From positions 62,001-126,000 of the forward strand of contig NZ_CDDD01000056.1 of assembly GCF_000820165.1 (NCBI RefSeq): 64,000 nucleotides of DNA, given 5' to 3'. Positions 63,707 through 64,000 of this stretch are shown one piece after another. The notes below the pieces were generated by a model that had not been told where the DNA came from, did not search any database, and worked only from the letters and a program-made list of their open reading frames with translations. Position numbers and translations under genes: made by a program. Within the stretch, counting starts at the first letter, position 1; every line of letters starts with the position of its first letter. The DNA is from Aeromonas taiwanensis. Its GTDB lineage: Bacteria; Pseudomonadota; Gammaproteobacteria; Enterobacterales; Aeromonadaceae.

Positions 63707-64000
63707 TTACAGAGAGGCGGTGAAGGTACGGGTGATGACGTCTTGCTGTTGCTCCTTGGTCAAGGAGTTGAAGCGAACGGCATAACCGGATACGCGGATG
63801 GTCAACTGCGGATATTTCTCCGGGTTTTCCATGGCGTCCAGCAGCATTTCACGGTTCATCACGTTGACGTTCAGGTGCTGACCACCTTCCAGGTTGGCTT
63901 CGTGGTGGAAGTAACCATCCATCAGGCCAGCCAGGTTGGCTTTCTGGGCTTCCATGTCTTTGCCCAGGGCGTTCGGCACGATGGAGAAGGTATAGGAGAT
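63707..64000 (-). CDS. pflB: Formate C-acetyltransferase (pyruvate formate-lyase), C-terminal part
   Basis: The frame is open from the end of the window and stops at 63707, giving 97 residues of a family normally near 760. The glycyl radical motif RVSGYAVRF is near the C-terminus, with the Gly that carries the radical, and the ending [14 protein letters not shown] is typical of PflB. PFL converts pyruvate and CoA to acetyl-CoA and formate in anaerobic growth. The catalytic cysteines lie outside the window. It converges with phnX. Confidence 0.95.
   Translation of the reverse strand: MSYTFSIVPNALGKDMEAQKANLAGLMDGYFHHEANLEGGQHLNVNVMNREMLLDAMENPEKYPQLTIRVSGYAVRFNSLTKEQQQDVITRTFTASL

Overview
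The window looks like chromosomal DNA of a gammaproteobacterium close to Aeromonas. Most proteins align by eye, nearly end to end, with Escherichia coli and Vibrio type relatives (AroA, AroG, FabB, GltA, SdhCDAB, SucABCD, MnmC, SbcB). The DNA is GC-rich, spacers are short, and perfect hairpin terminators often serve two convergent genes. The genus is an inference; there is no rRNA gene here to settle it.

Layout. 1-3.2 kb: end of serC, then aroA and aroG (serine and aromatic amino acid synthesis; a TyrR-type box precedes aroG). 3.2-18.4 kb: mixed housekeeping genes, namely a TerC-family membrane protein, a COG3199 ATP-NAD-kinase-like protein, yfcL, an acyl-CoA synthetase, cdd behind a CRP-type site, a yohJ/yohK (LrgAB-like) pair, a GH36 alpha-galactosidase, a small barrel-like protein, sbcB, a PrpA-like phosphatase, an amino-acid binding protein, and an amidase-aminotransferase pair (ybdL) divergent from a LysR regulator. 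18.5-27.4 kb: a complete arabinose locus, araBDA on the minus strand divergent from araFGH-araC, with an AraC I1/I2-like site pair between them. 27.4-28.3 kb: zinc-free ribosomal protein paralogues (rpmE2-rpmJ2) behind a Zur-like palindrome, next to a dinI-like gene behind a perfect LexA box. 28.5-41.7 kb: DUF2927 and YgjP-like metalloprotease genes, a polytopic GT-C-like membrane protein, a 5'-nucleotidase-like enzyme without signal peptide, dcuC, a DUF922 protein, mnmC, fabB, a GNAT acetyltransferase, a lipoprotein and gltA.

42.1-51.7 kb is the TCA block sdhCDAB-sucABCD, divergent from gltA: succinate dehydrogenase, the E1 and E2 parts of 2-oxoglutarate dehydrogenase, and succinyl-CoA synthetase. 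Directly after it (51.7-52.7 kb) lies one strongly AT-rich gene with a HEPN-type R-x4-H motif, preceded by a 9-bp G/C homopolymer in its promoter or leader. This is the best candidate for an acquired, possibly phase-variable defence-like gene.

53.6-63.6 kb is an aminophosphonate utilisation island: an FAD aminophosphonate oxidoreductase, a double-length permease, the ATPase PhnT, the binding protein PhnS, the GntR/UTRA regulator PhnR, then divergently phnW-pbfA-phnX. PhnW and PbfA both make phosphonoacetaldehyde (from 2-aminoethylphosphonate and from its 1-hydroxy derivative), which PhnX cleaves to acetaldehyde and phosphate. Four copies of a TGGTATATACCA-type palindrome sit before phnT, phnS, phnR and phnW and are very likely PhnR operators. 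The window ends in the 3' end of pflB.

No rRNA or tRNA gene, CRISPR array, insertion sequence or integron array was recognised.
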